A stretch of DNA of 64,000 bases from Chloracidobacterium sp. (GTDB lineage Bacteria > Acidobacteriota > Blastocatellia > Pyrinomonadales > Pyrinomonadaceae), in assembly GCA_015075585.1 (NCBI GenBank), contig JABTUB010000002.1, positions 806,001-870,000 on the forward strand, written 5' to 3'. Position numbers and translations under genes: made by a program. Below the pieces are notes generated by a model. The model made no database searches, was not told the DNA's origin, and saw only the letters and a program-made list of their open reading frames with translations. This document shows positions 43,048-53,717 of this stretch, piece by piece; the first letter of the stretch is position 1, and each line of letters begins with the position of its first letter.

Positions 43048-43818
43048 ATGGCACACAAGGCTCTCAACGGCATCACAGTATGGACGATCGGACACTCGAC
43101 CCGCACGATAGGCGAGTTCGTCGCGCTATTGGCGGCGAATAAGATCGAGCTGCTAGCTGATATCCGCCGTCACGCAGGCTCGCGGAAATTCCCGCAGTTC
43201 AACCCCGAAGCCCTTGCCGCATCACTTGCCGATGCAGCCATCGGTTACGCGCGGATAGAAGAGCTTGGCGGCCGCCGTAAGTTCCACGCCGATTCGCACA
43301 ACACGGCTTGGCGAAACGCGTCGTTCAGAGCGTACGCCGACCACACTGAAACGGAAGAATTCCGCATTGGCATCGCAAAGCTTGCCGACCTTGCCGCACA
43401 GCAGCCTACCGCGATAATGTGCGCCGAGGCCGTTTGGTGGCGTTGCCATCGCTCGCTAGTCGCCGACCTTTTGAAGGCAAAAGGAGCGAGAGTGTTGCAT
43501 ATTTTGAGCGAAACGAATGTGCGTGAGCACCCTTTTACATCGGCCGCAACGGTCGTCGGCGATACGGTCAGTTATCGCGGGAATATGAACAATATGTCAG
43601 AAAAAGATAAGAGCTTTGCGATCGGCGACCACGTTGCGTGGAACTCAGAGGCGGGGCAGGTCTCCGGCACGATCATAAAGATCCACAATGCGGACTTCGA
43701 CTACAAAGGCCACACGCATCGCGCAAGCCCCGACAGCCCGCAGTACGAGATCAAAAGCGACAAGACCGACCACATCGCGGCCCATCGCGGCGATGTTTTG
43801 ACCAAGATCGAGGACTGA
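43048..43818 (+). CDS. DUF488 protein fused to a DUF2945 (HVA1/Tudor-like) domain
   Basis: A 256-residue protein from the ATG at 43048 (a TTG 39 bp upstream is less likely). Residues 1-170 are DUF488: VWTIGHSTRTIGEFVALLAA, LLADIRRHAGSRKFPQFN, ARIEELGGRRK and MCAEAVWWRCHRSLVADLLK. Residues 190-256 are DUF2945: FAIGDHVAWNSEAGQVSGTI, HRASPDSPQYEIKSDKTDHI, HRGDVLTKIED, normally a free protein of about 70 residues. Both domains are of unknown function; fusion suggests they act together. A decayed relative of the DUF488 part is present at 33844-34024. Convergent with icd, 9 bp apart. Confidence 0.88.
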   Translation: MAHKALNGITVWTIGHSTRTIGEFVALLAANKIELLADIRRHAGSRKFPQFNPEALAASLADAAIGYARIEELGGRRKFHADSHNTAWRNASFRAYADHTETEEFRIGIAKLADLAAQQPTAIMCAEAVWWRCHRSLVADLLKAKGARVLHILSETNVREHPFTSAATVVGDTVSYRGNMNNMSEKDKSFAIGDHVAWNSEAGQVSGTIIKIHNADFDYKGHTHRASPDSPQYEIKSDKTDHIAAHRGDVLTKIED

Positions 43819-43827
43819 CGGCCCGCT

Positions 43828-46056
<2,229 letters not shown>

Positions 46057-46357
46057 TTATGTGTGTTGTGCCTGCGAATGTATGGATCCGAACTCGGCAT
46101 TTACATTATTTTAGGTTGCCAAGGCCAAAACGTGAAATTTGCAAACCGATATATGCCGAAGCGGACGAAAAGCCGCTTTCTGCCCGCGAACGGCCAAGGG
46201 TACGACCCGGAACGCCAACGACATTTCGATTCTCAACATAATGCAACGCCAGACCGCCATTTTTGAGCGGAAAGCGTTCTAATAACGTGTACCGCTCGAT
46301 ATGCCAAAGCAAAGCCGACTTTTGCTGTAAGGCGTACTCTGATAAATTTAATCGCAT
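46057..46357. other. Divergent intergenic region (icd / purE)
   Basis: A 301-bp gap between divergent genes that should contain both promoters. A TAAATT box lies at about 46337, upstream of purE, but it has no well-placed -35. No purine riboswitch-like structure, RNA gene or repeat is evident to me. A minus-strand open frame through 46106-46687 is antisense to purE and not credible. Confidence 0.4.
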
Positions 46358-46861
46358 ATGGCGGCGAAAAAAGCAGCAAAAACACTTGTTTCGATCATAA
46401 TGGGCAGCAAGAGCGACTGGCCGACGATGGAGCAGGCAGCGCTTATGCTCGATGAATTCGGCGTTGCGTACGAGACGAAGATAGTATCGGCGCATCGGAC
46501 GCCGGACCTGCTGTTCGACTTCGCAAAGGCGGCGGAAGGCCGCGGCATCGAGGTGATCATTGCCGGTGCCGGCGGTGCGGCACATCTGCCGGGAATGTGT
46601 GCTTCGCAAACGGTAGTGCCTGTGCTCGGCGTTCCCGTCGAAAGCCGTGCGCTCAAGGGCCTCGACTCCCTTCTCTCGATCGCACAAATGCCCGCCGGCG
46701 TTCCCGTAGGTACGCTCGCGATCGGTCAGGCAGGCGCGAAGAACGCCGCACTTCTTGCCGTCGCTATACTCGCAAATTCACGCCCGGACCTTCGCAAGAA
46801 ACTACATAGTTTTCGCTCAAAGCAGACAAGAGCCGTACTTAAGACAAAGCCGGCCAAATAA
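46358..46861 (+). CDS. purE: N5-carboxyaminoimidazole ribonucleotide mutase
   Basis: A purine biosynthesis enzyme (class I PurE), which shifts the carboxylate of N5-CAIR to give CAIR. The 167 residues include [20 protein letters not shown], the substrate loop [20 protein letters not shown], and [40 protein letters not shown] completes the core. The stop overlaps the purK start (TAATG), so the two are coupled. Confidence 0.97.
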   Translation: MAAKKAAKTLVSIIMGSKSDWPTMEQAALMLDEFGVAYETKIVSAHRTPDLLFDFAKAAEGRGIEVIIAGAGGAAHLPGMCASQTVVPVLGVPVESRALKGLDSLLSIAQMPAGVPVGTLAIGQAGAKNAALLAVAILANSRPDLRKKLHSFRSKQTRAVLKTKPAK

Positions 46862-48000
46862 TGCTATCGAAACCGCCAAATTCGACGATCGGCATCTTCG
46901 GCAGCGGCCAACTCGGCCGTATGTTCGCTATTGAGGCTGCAAAATTGGGCTATCGCGTGCATACGTTCTCACCGGGCCGCGACACCTCAACAGGGCAGGT
47001 GTGCGGGCTTGAGACCGCGGCATCGTACGACGATCTTTTCGAAGTACGGACCTTTGCTCAGAGCGTGGATGTCGTTACGTTCGAGTTCGAGAATGTGCCG
47101 TCGGCAACGATCGAGGCGGCGGCGGAGTTCGTACCGGTGCATCCGCGCGGCGAGATACTGCACACCACGCAGAACCGCCTTCGCGAGAAGACGTTCCTTG
47201 CGGAGAACGGCTTTCCGCTTGCGGAATTTCGACCGATACGCACGGCTGAGGATCTTTACAAAGCCTGCGAAGAATTGGGCTTTCCGGCGGTGCTCAAGAC
47301 GGCGGGTTTCGGCTATGACGGCAAAGGCCAGGCACGGATCAATGCCCGCAGTGAGATCGAGGCCGCATTTGACGCACTAGACGGCCGCGATTCTGTGCTT
47401 GAGCAGTTCATCACGTTCGAAAAGGAAGTCTCGGTTGTTTGTGTACGCGCTCAGGCGGGCGAATTCGCTCACTACGGCGTTATCGAGAACGACCATTCGA
47501 ACCACATCCTCGATGTATCGCAAGCTCCCGCAAATGTCGATCCTGAGGTCTCAAAACAAGCGATCGAGATCGCGCAGGCGATCGGCGAGGCATTCGATTA
47601 CGTTGGCACTTATTGTGTCGAATTCTTTCTCGCGCCGGACGGGCGATTGCTTGTCAACGAGATCGCACCGAGGCCGCATAATTCCGGGCATCTGACGTTC
47701 GACGCGTGCGTAACTTCGCAATTCGAGCAGCAGGTGCGCGCGGTGTGCGGCCTGCCGCTCGGATCGACCGAATATTTCCGGCCGGCGGCGATGGCAAATC
47801 TGCTTGGCGGCCTTTGGGCGAACGGCGAGCCGAATTGGACGGCAGCTCTCAAAGATCCTGCGGTCAAACTCCACCTATACGGCAAATCCGATCCTCGACC
47901 CGGCAGAAAAATGGGACATTTGACAGCTCTCGGCAACACCGCCGGCGAAGCCCGCCAAAAGGTGCTTGCCGCCAGAGAGCGTCTAACGGCCGGCGAATGA
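46861..48000 (+). CDS. purK: N5-carboxyaminoimidazole ribonucleotide synthase
   Basis: An ATP-grasp enzyme that carboxylates AIR. The N-terminal domain starts IGIFGSGQLGRMFAIEAAKL. The ATP-grasp region holds FPAVLKTAGFGYDGKGQARI, VLEQFITFEKEVSVVCVRAQ, and VEFFLAPDGRLLVNEIAPRP then HNSGHLTFDACVTSQFEQ. At 379 residues it has normal length. It follows purE with a 1-bp overlap. Confidence 0.97.
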   Translation: MLSKPPNSTIGIFGSGQLGRMFAIEAAKLGYRVHTFSPGRDTSTGQVCGLETAASYDDLFEVRTFAQSVDVVTFEFENVPSATIEAAAEFVPVHPRGEILHTTQNRLREKTFLAENGFPLAEFRPIRTAEDLYKACEELGFPAVLKTAGFGYDGKGQARINARSEIEAAFDALDGRDSVLEQFITFEKEVSVVCVRAQAGEFAHYGVIENDHSNHILDVSQAPANVDPEVSKQAIEIAQAIGEAFDYVGTYCVEFFLAPDGRLLVNEIAPRPHNSGHLTFDACVTSQFEQQVRAVCGLPLGSTEYFRPAAMANLLGGLWANGEPNWTAALKDPAVKLHLYGKSDPRPGRKMGHLTALGNTAGEARQKVLAARERLTAGE

Positions 48001-48040
48001 TCTACTTATCCGCACGGCTTTTCTGCTAAACTCAAAAGCT

Positions 48041-48538
48041 GTGGCCGAATCACTCGTTTTCACAGAAGGTGCGGGCCGCGACGTCATATACGACGAGATA
48101 ATGCCGCAGATCGAAGCGTTGGTTGAAGGTGAGGCCGACCTGACGGCAAACTTGGCGAATATTGCGGCCGCTTTGAAGCTGGCGTTCGAATTTTTTTGGG
48201 TCGGCTTCTATTTCGCAAAGGGCGACACGCTTGTGCTCGGGCCGTTCCAAGGGCCGCCGGCGTGTACGCGTATCGGCATTGGCAAGGGCGTTTGCGGCTA
48301 TGCATTCTCAATGCGCGAAACAACGATCGTCGCTGATGTCGATGCGTTCCCGGGCCATATTGCGTGTGCGTCGGAGTCGCGTTCCGAGATCGTGGTGCCG
48401 ATATTTCGTACCGGCGAGGCGGCAGGTGTGCTTGATGTTGACAGTGCTCGGCTTGATGATTTTACGAATGTTGACGCCGAGGGCCTCGAGCGTGTCGCGC
48501 AAATAGTTGAGCGGCTCCTTGCCTTGCAGGCTGTTTAA
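48041..48538 (+). CDS. msrC: Free methionine-(R)-sulfoxide reductase (GAF family)
   Basis: A 165-residue GAF-domain protein of the fRMsr type, which reduces free Met-R-sulfoxide for oxidative repair. Its start is a GTG at 48041. The family core is WVGFYFAKGDTLVLGPFQGP then ACTRIGIGKGVCGYAF, with DVDAFPGHIACASESRSEIV following. The three redox cysteines (in ACTRI, GVCG, HIACAS) are all present. The match to E. coli YebR/MsrC motifs is close. It follows purK by 40 bp and terC starts 1 bp after it. Confidence 0.92.
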   Translation: MAESLVFTEGAGRDVIYDEIMPQIEALVEGEADLTANLANIAAALKLAFEFFWVGFYFAKGDTLVLGPFQGPPACTRIGIGKGVCGYAFSMRETTIVADVDAFPGHIACASESRSEIVVPIFRTGEAAGVLDVDSARLDDFTNVDAEGLERVAQIVERLLALQAV

Positions 48539-48539
48539 G

Positions 48540-49568
48540 ATGAATCCTATCGAATATCCGTTTTGGGTCTGGGCAGTGTTCTTCGGCGTTGTTCTGTTCG
48601 CCCTTTTTGTTGATATCGGCATCGTCAACCGCCGGCCGCATGCGCCGAGCCAAAAGGAAACGATCGTTTGGAGCATCATTTGGGTCTCACTCGCGTCTCT
48701 GTTCGGGCTGTTCGTCCTTTACCAATTCGGCAATTTTAAGGCGAAGGAATACTTTACCGGCTATCTGATCGAATTATCGCTTTCGATCGACAATTTGTTC
48801 GTCTTCCTGCTCATCTTCCGGTACTTTGACGTGCCGAAAAAATATCAGCATCGCGTGCTCTTTTGGGGTATTTTCATGGCCCTTGTGCTGCGCCTTGTGA
48901 TGATATTTGCCGGTGCGGGGCTTGTCGAGAGTTTTCATTGGCTGCTGTACGTATTCGGTGCTTTCCTTGTTTACACGGGCATCAAGATGTTCGGGGAGGA
49001 TGATGTTTTCGAGCCGCACGAAAGCGCCCTCGTGAGGCTGACCACAAAGTTCGTGCGCATCTCGCATGACTATGACGGCGAGGCCTTTTTAATAACACTT
49101 GACGGCAAACGGACGGGTACGCTGCTGCTGCTTGTGCTTGTGGTGATAAACGTAGCGGACATCGTTTTTGCGATCGACTCGATCCCTGCCATATTCGGCA
49201 TCACAACCGACCGTTTCATCATTTATACATCCAATATTTTTGCCATTCTCGGACTGCGGACGTTCTTTTTCCTGCTGGCGGATATGGCGGACCGCTTTCA
49301 TTTCCTGAAGTACGGACTCGCTTTTGTACTTTCATTCATCGGTATTAAGATGCTTTTGCCGCTTGTCGGCGACGTCCTGGTGATCCTTTCCGGCGGCAGC
49401 AGCAATTCACCGATAGGAAGGTTTATCGAACGCTATGCCAATGGCGAGTTCGATCATGCGATGATCAATATCTCACTGGCTGTCGTCGGCGGTGTGATCG
49501 CATTATCGGTGATACTGTCGCTTTTGTTTCCGCGAAAGGATGATGCGGACGCTGAAGAGGCCGAGTGA
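48540..49568 (+). CDS. TerC family membrane protein
   Basis: A 342-residue integral membrane protein from ATG 48540 (MNPIEYPFWVWAVFFGVVLF). It has the TerC/Alx pattern: ELSLSIDNLFVFLLIFRYFD and VINVADIVFAIDSIPAIFGI, the two acidic membrane motifs, plus TSNIFAILGLRTFFFLLADM. TerC-type proteins are linked to Mn efflux (Alx, MntP context) and tellurite resistance, and support metalation of exported proteins. The position near a CDF transporter suggests metal handling. Confidence 0.93.
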   Translation: MNPIEYPFWVWAVFFGVVLFALFVDIGIVNRRPHAPSQKETIVWSIIWVSLASLFGLFVLYQFGNFKAKEYFTGYLIELSLSIDNLFVFLLIFRYFDVPKKYQHRVLFWGIFMALVLRLVMIFAGAGLVESFHWLLYVFGAFLVYTGIKMFGEDDVFEPHESALVRLTTKFVRISHDYDGEAFLITLDGKRTGTLLLLVLVVINVADIVFAIDSIPAIFGITTDRFIIYTSNIFAILGLRTFFFLLADMADRFHFLKYGLAFVLSFIGIKMLLPLVGDVLVILSGGSSNSPIGRFIERYANGEFDHAMINISLAVVGGVIALSVILSLLFPRKDDADAEEAE

Positions 49569-49576
49569 TCTTGTAG

Positions 49577-50815
49577 ATGGACGATAATAAGTATCGCAAG
49601 TTTTATCTTGAGTGGTGGAACATCCGCAGGAGCACGATCTATGCGGGCATCGCTCTGGTGATACTTGTTGTCGTCATAGTCATCGGGCTTCGGTACGCTC
49701 AGAATCACAACTGGTTCCGTGCCGTTCAGGACACCGAGGCACCGGCGGACTCGGCCCGCATCATCTCATTCGAAGGCGAGGTCAGGATAACGCGTGCAGC
49801 GACGCGGGAGACGATACTCGTCACGCGGGAGACGTATGTTACCGCGGGCGATACTGTGCAGACCCAAGCGGACGGCCGTGCGAAGATACAAATGATCGAC
49901 GGCTCGATCTATACGGTCAGGCCTAACAGCACTGTCGTTGTACGAGATACTACAACGCTTTTTGGCGGCAGGAATGTCCGTGTGCGGGTTGACGGCGGCC
50001 AACTTAATGTTCGAACCGAAGAGCAGCCGGAAGACACGAGCAATATTGTCGAACTTGGCGAGAGCGAGAACCGCCTCGGTCCGAAAACGGATGCGAGCTT
50101 CAGTGCCGACGGAACTGACGGCGGCGAGATCCGTGTAAGCCGCGGCGGCATCGAGACAACCGTGGGCGGCGAGACGACAAAGATCGACGAGAACACATAC
50201 GCGACGGTCAACGGCGGCAAATTGTCGGGCCGTGAAAAGCTTCTTGCACCGCCGCGTCCAATTTCGCCGGCAAATTCCATGCAGATCGTCGATAGCGGCG
50301 GCGGCGTGAGTGCGGCTTTCGCATGGCAGGACCCGGACGGCTCGAAGGCGATCGACTTCTACCTTCAGGTAGCGCGTTCTCCGACGTTCGCAGCGGACTC
50401 ACTTCTGGTAGATCGCAGCGGAATGACCTCGCGCGACTTTCGGCTCTCGGGTTTGGCTCCGGGCACGTATTATTGGCGGCTGAAAGCAACGGGCAGGTCG
50501 GGCCAGATGACGAATTGGAATGATGCGTGGCGATTCACCGTGGTTCGCGGCGGCAGCGGAGGCTCGGCGATCGAGGCCTCTGATTGGGCAGCCGAATCGC
50601 TCGGCGGCGGCGTCTATATGATAAGCGGCCGCACGCTGCCCGGAATGGCGGTTCGGAGCGTCGGCCGCGAGACATTTTCGGCGGCGGACGGCACCTTCCG
50701 CATACAGGTCTCATCGCGATCTACGGAAGCCGTTGTTGAGATAGGCGATGATCGCGGCAACCGCGGCTCATTCGTCATCTCGCTTAGAAGCGGCAAAATG
50801 CTGCGGCGCTATTAA
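49577..50815 (+). CDS. FecR-domain membrane-anchored protein
   Basis: A 412-residue protein with one N-terminal membrane helix (STIYAGIALVILVVVIVIGL) and an extracytoplasmic FecR domain: ARIISFEGEVRITRAATRET, VTAGDTVQTQADGRAKIQM, and IDGSIYTVRPNSTVVVRD. The middle is a fibronectin-like beta region (FYLQVARSPTFAADSLLVDR; LSGLAPGTYYWRLKATGRSG). No sigma factor gene is adjacent, so it is probably not a classical FecR anti-sigma regulator. It could be a peptidoglycan- or surface-binding protein. It starts 8 bp after terC. Confidence 0.82.
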   Translation: MDDNKYRKFYLEWWNIRRSTIYAGIALVILVVVIVIGLRYAQNHNWFRAVQDTEAPADSARIISFEGEVRITRAATRETILVTRETYVTAGDTVQTQADGRAKIQMIDGSIYTVRPNSTVVVRDTTTLFGGRNVRVRVDGGQLNVRTEEQPEDTSNIVELGESENRLGPKTDASFSADGTDGGEIRVSRGGIETTVGGETTKIDENTYATVNGGKLSGREKLLAPPRPISPANSMQIVDSGGGVSAAFAWQDPDGSKAIDFYLQVARSPTFAADSLLVDRSGMTSRDFRLSGLAPGTYYWRLKATGRSGQMTNWNDAWRFTVVRGGSGGSAIEASDWAAESLGGGVYMISGRTLPGMAVRSVGRETFSAADGTFRIQVSSRSTEAVVEIGDDRGNRGSFVISLRSGKMLRRY

Positions 50816-50818
50816 CGC

Positions 50819-50823
50819 GGAGG
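50819..50823 (+). promoter_or_regulatory. Shine-Dalgarno placing the CDF start at an ATC codon
   Basis: GGAGG lies just after the fecR-like stop (50813-50815) and exactly 7 nt before ATC at 50831. No ATG, GTG or TTG occurs in frame between the stop and ATG 50918. The spacing is ideal for initiation at ATC. ATG 50918 has no such site and would cut the first membrane helix. Confidence 0.6.
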
Positions 50824-50830
50824 TTCGGCA

Positions 50831-51769
50831 ATCGTACACGTTCATCAGGCAAAAGGCAACGAAAACAGCACGCGGAAGAAGCGGCTTACTGCCGCGCTCG
50901 CGCTGACGGCGCTTTATATGTTGATCGAGGCGGTCGGCGGCTGGCTCGTCAATTCGCTGGCGCTCATCGCCGATGCGGGCCACATGCTTACGGATGTTGC
51001 GGCGATGTCGCTTACCCTTGTCTCATTCTGGTTCGCAGCACGTCCTGCTACCGCACAAAAGACCTTCGGCTATTACCGTTCCGAGATACTTGCCGCGTTC
51101 ATAAACGGCATCGCGCTCGTGCTCATCTCGATCTGGGTGATATATGAAGCGGTACTGCGTTGGCGCTCACCGCAGGATGTGCAGGGACGCGAGATGACCT
51201 ACATTGCCATCGGCGGGCTTGTGATAAATATCATCTCCGCGCGGCTTTTGCACGGCGACCACGAGAATGACCTCAACATCCGCGGCGCATACCTTCATGT
51301 CATCGGCGATCTGCTCGGCTCGGTCGCGGCTATCGTTGCCGGCGTTTTTGTTTATTACATGGGTTGGGCCTGGGCGGATGCGGCCGCAAGTATCGCCATC
51401 AGCATTATCATAATCCGGGGTGCGTGGCGGCTTGTGGCCGACTCGGTCAACATACTGCTCGAGGGGACGCCGCGCGGCCTCGACCTTTCGCTTGTTGAAT
51501 CGACGATACGATCCGTCGATGGCGTTACGGGCGTACACGACCTTCACGTGTGGACTATCTCATCGGGCATCGACGCTCTCTCAGCACATATCAGCCACGA
51601 CCGCTCCGCCGAACAAACCGCTCTGCTCGGCATCGTCCGCTCGCGGCTGCATGACGCCTTTGACATCGATCATCTCACGATACAAATGGAGGCCGAGGGC
51701 CTAGAGACCGAGGCGATCTACGTTTGCGGCACGGGGACGAAATGCTTCAAGGCAGCCGAGTGTAAATAA
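50831..51769 (+). CDS. Cation diffusion facilitator (CDF) metal transporter, likely ATC start
   Basis: A zinc/cobalt/nickel-type efflux carrier of about 312 residues when started at ATC 50831. This gives a short His-containing N-terminus (HVHQAKGNENSTRKKR) and an intact first helix LTAALALTALYMLIEAVGGW, as in other CDFs. The transport-site motif is LALIADAGHMLTDVAAMSLT (Asp-His), mirrored by GAYLHVIGDLLGSVAAI. The cytoplasmic domain includes GVTGVHDLHVWTISSGIDAL. C-terminal Cys residues (YVCGTGTKCFKAAECK) may bind metal. Its stop overlaps the larA-like start (TAATG), so it may supply or protect the nickel enzyme. Confidence 0.88.
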   Translation: MVHVHQAKGNENSTRKKRLTAALALTALYMLIEAVGGWLVNSLALIADAGHMLTDVAAMSLTLVSFWFAARPATAQKTFGYYRSEILAAFINGIALVLISIWVIYEAVLRWRSPQDVQGREMTYIAIGGLVINIISARLLHGDHENDLNIRGAYLHVIGDLLGSVAAIVAGVFVYYMGWAWADAAASIAISIIIIRGAWRLVADSVNILLEGTPRGLDLSLVESTIRSVDGVTGVHDLHVWTISSGIDALSAHISHDRSAEQTALLGIVRSRLHDAFDIDHLTIQMEAEGLETEAIYVCGTGTKCFKAAECK

Positions 51770-53013
51770 TGGTGGAGCAGATCAAGCTCAAGTACGGGCA
51801 CGCCTCCGTCGATCTTCAATACGAGGCGGGTCAATTCGAGGTACTAAGCATCCCCGCCGAAACACTTCCGCTGACGGATGCCGAGATAAATGCCGCATAC
51901 GATGCCCCGACAGCGGCTCCTGAGATCGAGGATATCGCACACGGTGATGAGACCGTGCTTCTCGTTGTTCCGGATGCGACACGGCAAAGCGGCAGTGCCC
52001 AGACCGTAACGCTTCTCGTTCAGCGTCTCATCGCAGGCGGCACGGCACCCGGCAACATCCGCATAATATTCGCGACCGGGATCCATCGCAAAGTAACTCA
52101 GCAGGAAAAGAATGAGCTGCTGACGCCTTTTATCGCGCAGCGTATAAGGCTTCTCGATCACGATGCGTTCGATGCGGCAAAAGTGATCTCATTCGGCAAG
52201 GTTGACGGCATCGCGGTCGAGCTTTCGCGTGCCCTGCTCGATGCCGACAAAGTTATTTTGGTCGGCGGTGTTACATTCCACTATTTTGCTGGCTTTACAG
52301 GCGGCCGCAAGCTGATCTGCCCCGGACTTGCGTCAGCCGAGACGATTCGAGCAACGCACGCACTCGCGTTTGACTGTGTAACGCATTCACGGCGCGAAGG
52401 CGTCGGCACCGCGATGCTTGCGGGCAATGCCGTTCACCGGGCGTTCGTCGAAGCCGCGTCGCTGGCTGAGCCTGCGTTCGGCGTAAATGCGATCGTTGAC
52501 GGTGCGGGTTATGTAACCGGCGTATTTTGCGGAGATTGGTATCTGTCGCATGAGGCGGCGTGCAAAGCGTACGAGCGCTCGCGCACCGTTGAGATAAGCG
52601 AGAAGCGGCCGCTGGTCATTGCAAGCTGCGGCGGATATCCGTACGACGTGAACCTGATACAGGCGCACAAGGCTCTCGATGCAGCGTCGCACGCTTGCGT
52701 GGACGGCGGCCAGATCATATTACTTGCCGAGTGTGCCGACGGGCTTGGCCGTTCCGACTTCTTAAAGTGGTTCGAGCAGCCGCATGCGGACCGCATTGCA
52801 GATCGGCTTTGCCGCGAATACGAGGTCAACGGCCAGACGGCGTGGAGCCTTCTGAAAAAAGCAGAGCGGTTCAATGTGCGGCTGATGAGCGGCCTTGATG
52901 ACGCGAACGTGCGTAAAATGCGTATGTCGCCGATAAAAAGCCTCGCTCACTTTGGCAGTGAACGAGGCTTCATCATTCCGTCGGGAGCGTCGGTACGTGT
53001 CCGGGTTACTTGA
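51769..53013 (+). CDS. LarA-like nickel-pincer racemase (DUF2088)
   Basis: A 414-residue LarA-family enzyme. The family binds a nickel pincer nucleotide and racemises or epimerises 2-hydroxy acids such as lactate. Key segments: VLLVVPDATRQSGSAQTVTL, RIIFATGIHRKVTQQEKNEL, ILVGGVTFHYFAGFTGGRKL (His and the pincer-attached Lys) and ICPGLASAETIRATHAL (His). The maturation genes larB, larC and larE are not in the window. The 3' end of the gene contains a strong hairpin that can terminate the opposing gene. It overlaps the CDF gene by 1 bp. Confidence 0.9.
   Translation: MVEQIKLKYGHASVDLQYEAGQFEVLSIPAETLPLTDAEINAAYDAPTAAPEIEDIAHGDETVLLVVPDATRQSGSAQTVTLLVQRLIAGGTAPGNIRIIFATGIHRKVTQQEKNELLTPFIAQRIRLLDHDAFDAAKVISFGKVDGIAVELSRALLDADKVILVGGVTFHYFAGFTGGRKLICPGLASAETIRATHALAFDCVTHSRREGVGTAMLAGNAVHRAFVEAASLAEPAFGVNAIVDGAGYVTGVFCGDWYLSHEAACKAYERSRTVEISEKRPLVIASCGGYPYDVNLIQAHKALDAASHACVDGGQIILLAECADGLGRSDFLKWFEQPHADRIADRLCREYEVNGQTAWSLLKKAERFNVRLMSGLDDANVRKMRMSPIKSLAHFGSERGFIIPSGASVRVRVT
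52935..52970 (-). terminator. Rho-independent terminator for the minus strand, inside larA
   Basis: Fourteen-nt arms (52938-52951 and 52957-52970) pair at 13 of 14 positions around a 5-nt loop. Read on the minus strand the stem is followed by a run of five T (complement of A at 52935-52939). It lies 36 bp past the stop of the minus-strand gene ending at 53006. The whole structure is within larA coding sequence. Confidence 0.75.
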
Positions 53014-53530
53014 GTGCAAAAGTTCGTGCGATCGAATCGGTCTGGTTCTGTATCGACAGCAAGGATGCCTTTTGGCCCGTGAACCGCAGCGAATAGACGG
53101 CAGTGTCGCCTGATCGCAGATAATAGAAGCGGCCGCTCATCGCGCGTCCGTCCTTCAGGAATTCGAAATTATAGACCATGCCGCGGAGCTTGCCGGCAAA
53201 ATTCTCCTCTTTACCTGCTACATAGCCGCGCATGAACTGGAGTTTTGATTCTTCCGAGCCGTGGATAAGCTCGCCGATCAGCTCATTCTTGCCGATATCG
53301 AGCTTGCGTATCTCAAGGTGGCCTTTTGTACGGTCGCCGTAAACGTATTCGACGTTGGGGCTTGTTGGCGACGGCTTGATGGTCATTCGCCATTTATCGT
53401 CAGGCAAAGTGAACGTATAGTCGGCGTTCGCGTCGCTGAAGACCTCCTGTGCCGATGCCGCAACGGCGCCGAGCAGTACGAACGCACAAATACTCAACAG
53501 TAAAAGGGTCTTTCGATCAGATATCGTCAT
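53006..53530 (-). CDS. Secreted protein of unknown function
   Basis: A 174-residue protein from ATG 53530 (MTISDRKTLLLLSICAFVLL), with a signal peptide ending near AVAASAQE. The mature region has FSDANADYTFTLPDDKWRMT, VEYVYGDRTKGHLEIRKLDI and AVYSLRFTGQKASLLSIQNQ, a PsbP/DUF1795-like alpha/beta fold by appearance. Function unknown. The 3' end overlaps larA by 8 bp (convergent), and its terminator is inside larA. A longer open frame to 53617 only adds a poor N-terminus. Confidence 0.78.
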   Translation of the reverse strand: MTISDRKTLLLLSICAFVLLGAVAASAQEVFSDANADYTFTLPDDKWRMTIKPSPTSPNVEYVYGDRTKGHLEIRKLDIGKNELIGELIHGSEESKLQFMRGYVAGKEENFAGKLRGMVYNFEFLKDGRAMSGRFYYLRSGDTAVYSLRFTGQKASLLSIQNQTDSIARTFALK

Positions 53531-53717
53531 CGTTTTAACCGTAACAGTGATTTTAGCCCAATTCGGCGGTCCATTGCCAGACCTTTGATGATAATGCGGC
53601 ACAAGCTGTTGTCCCAATAGGGCGTGCGGCCTTTTATGTTGTTTCGTCCAATCGTCCGCGCAGTGCGTCTAATGTTCGGTAAGAAAGAAACCTGCGTGCA
53701 TCTTTGAGGTTTGAGAT

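Noticed and set aside
46106-46687. Minus-strand frame of 193 codons across purE and the icd-purE gap
   Set aside because: Antisense to purE, rich in Cys/Arg/His, with no family features.
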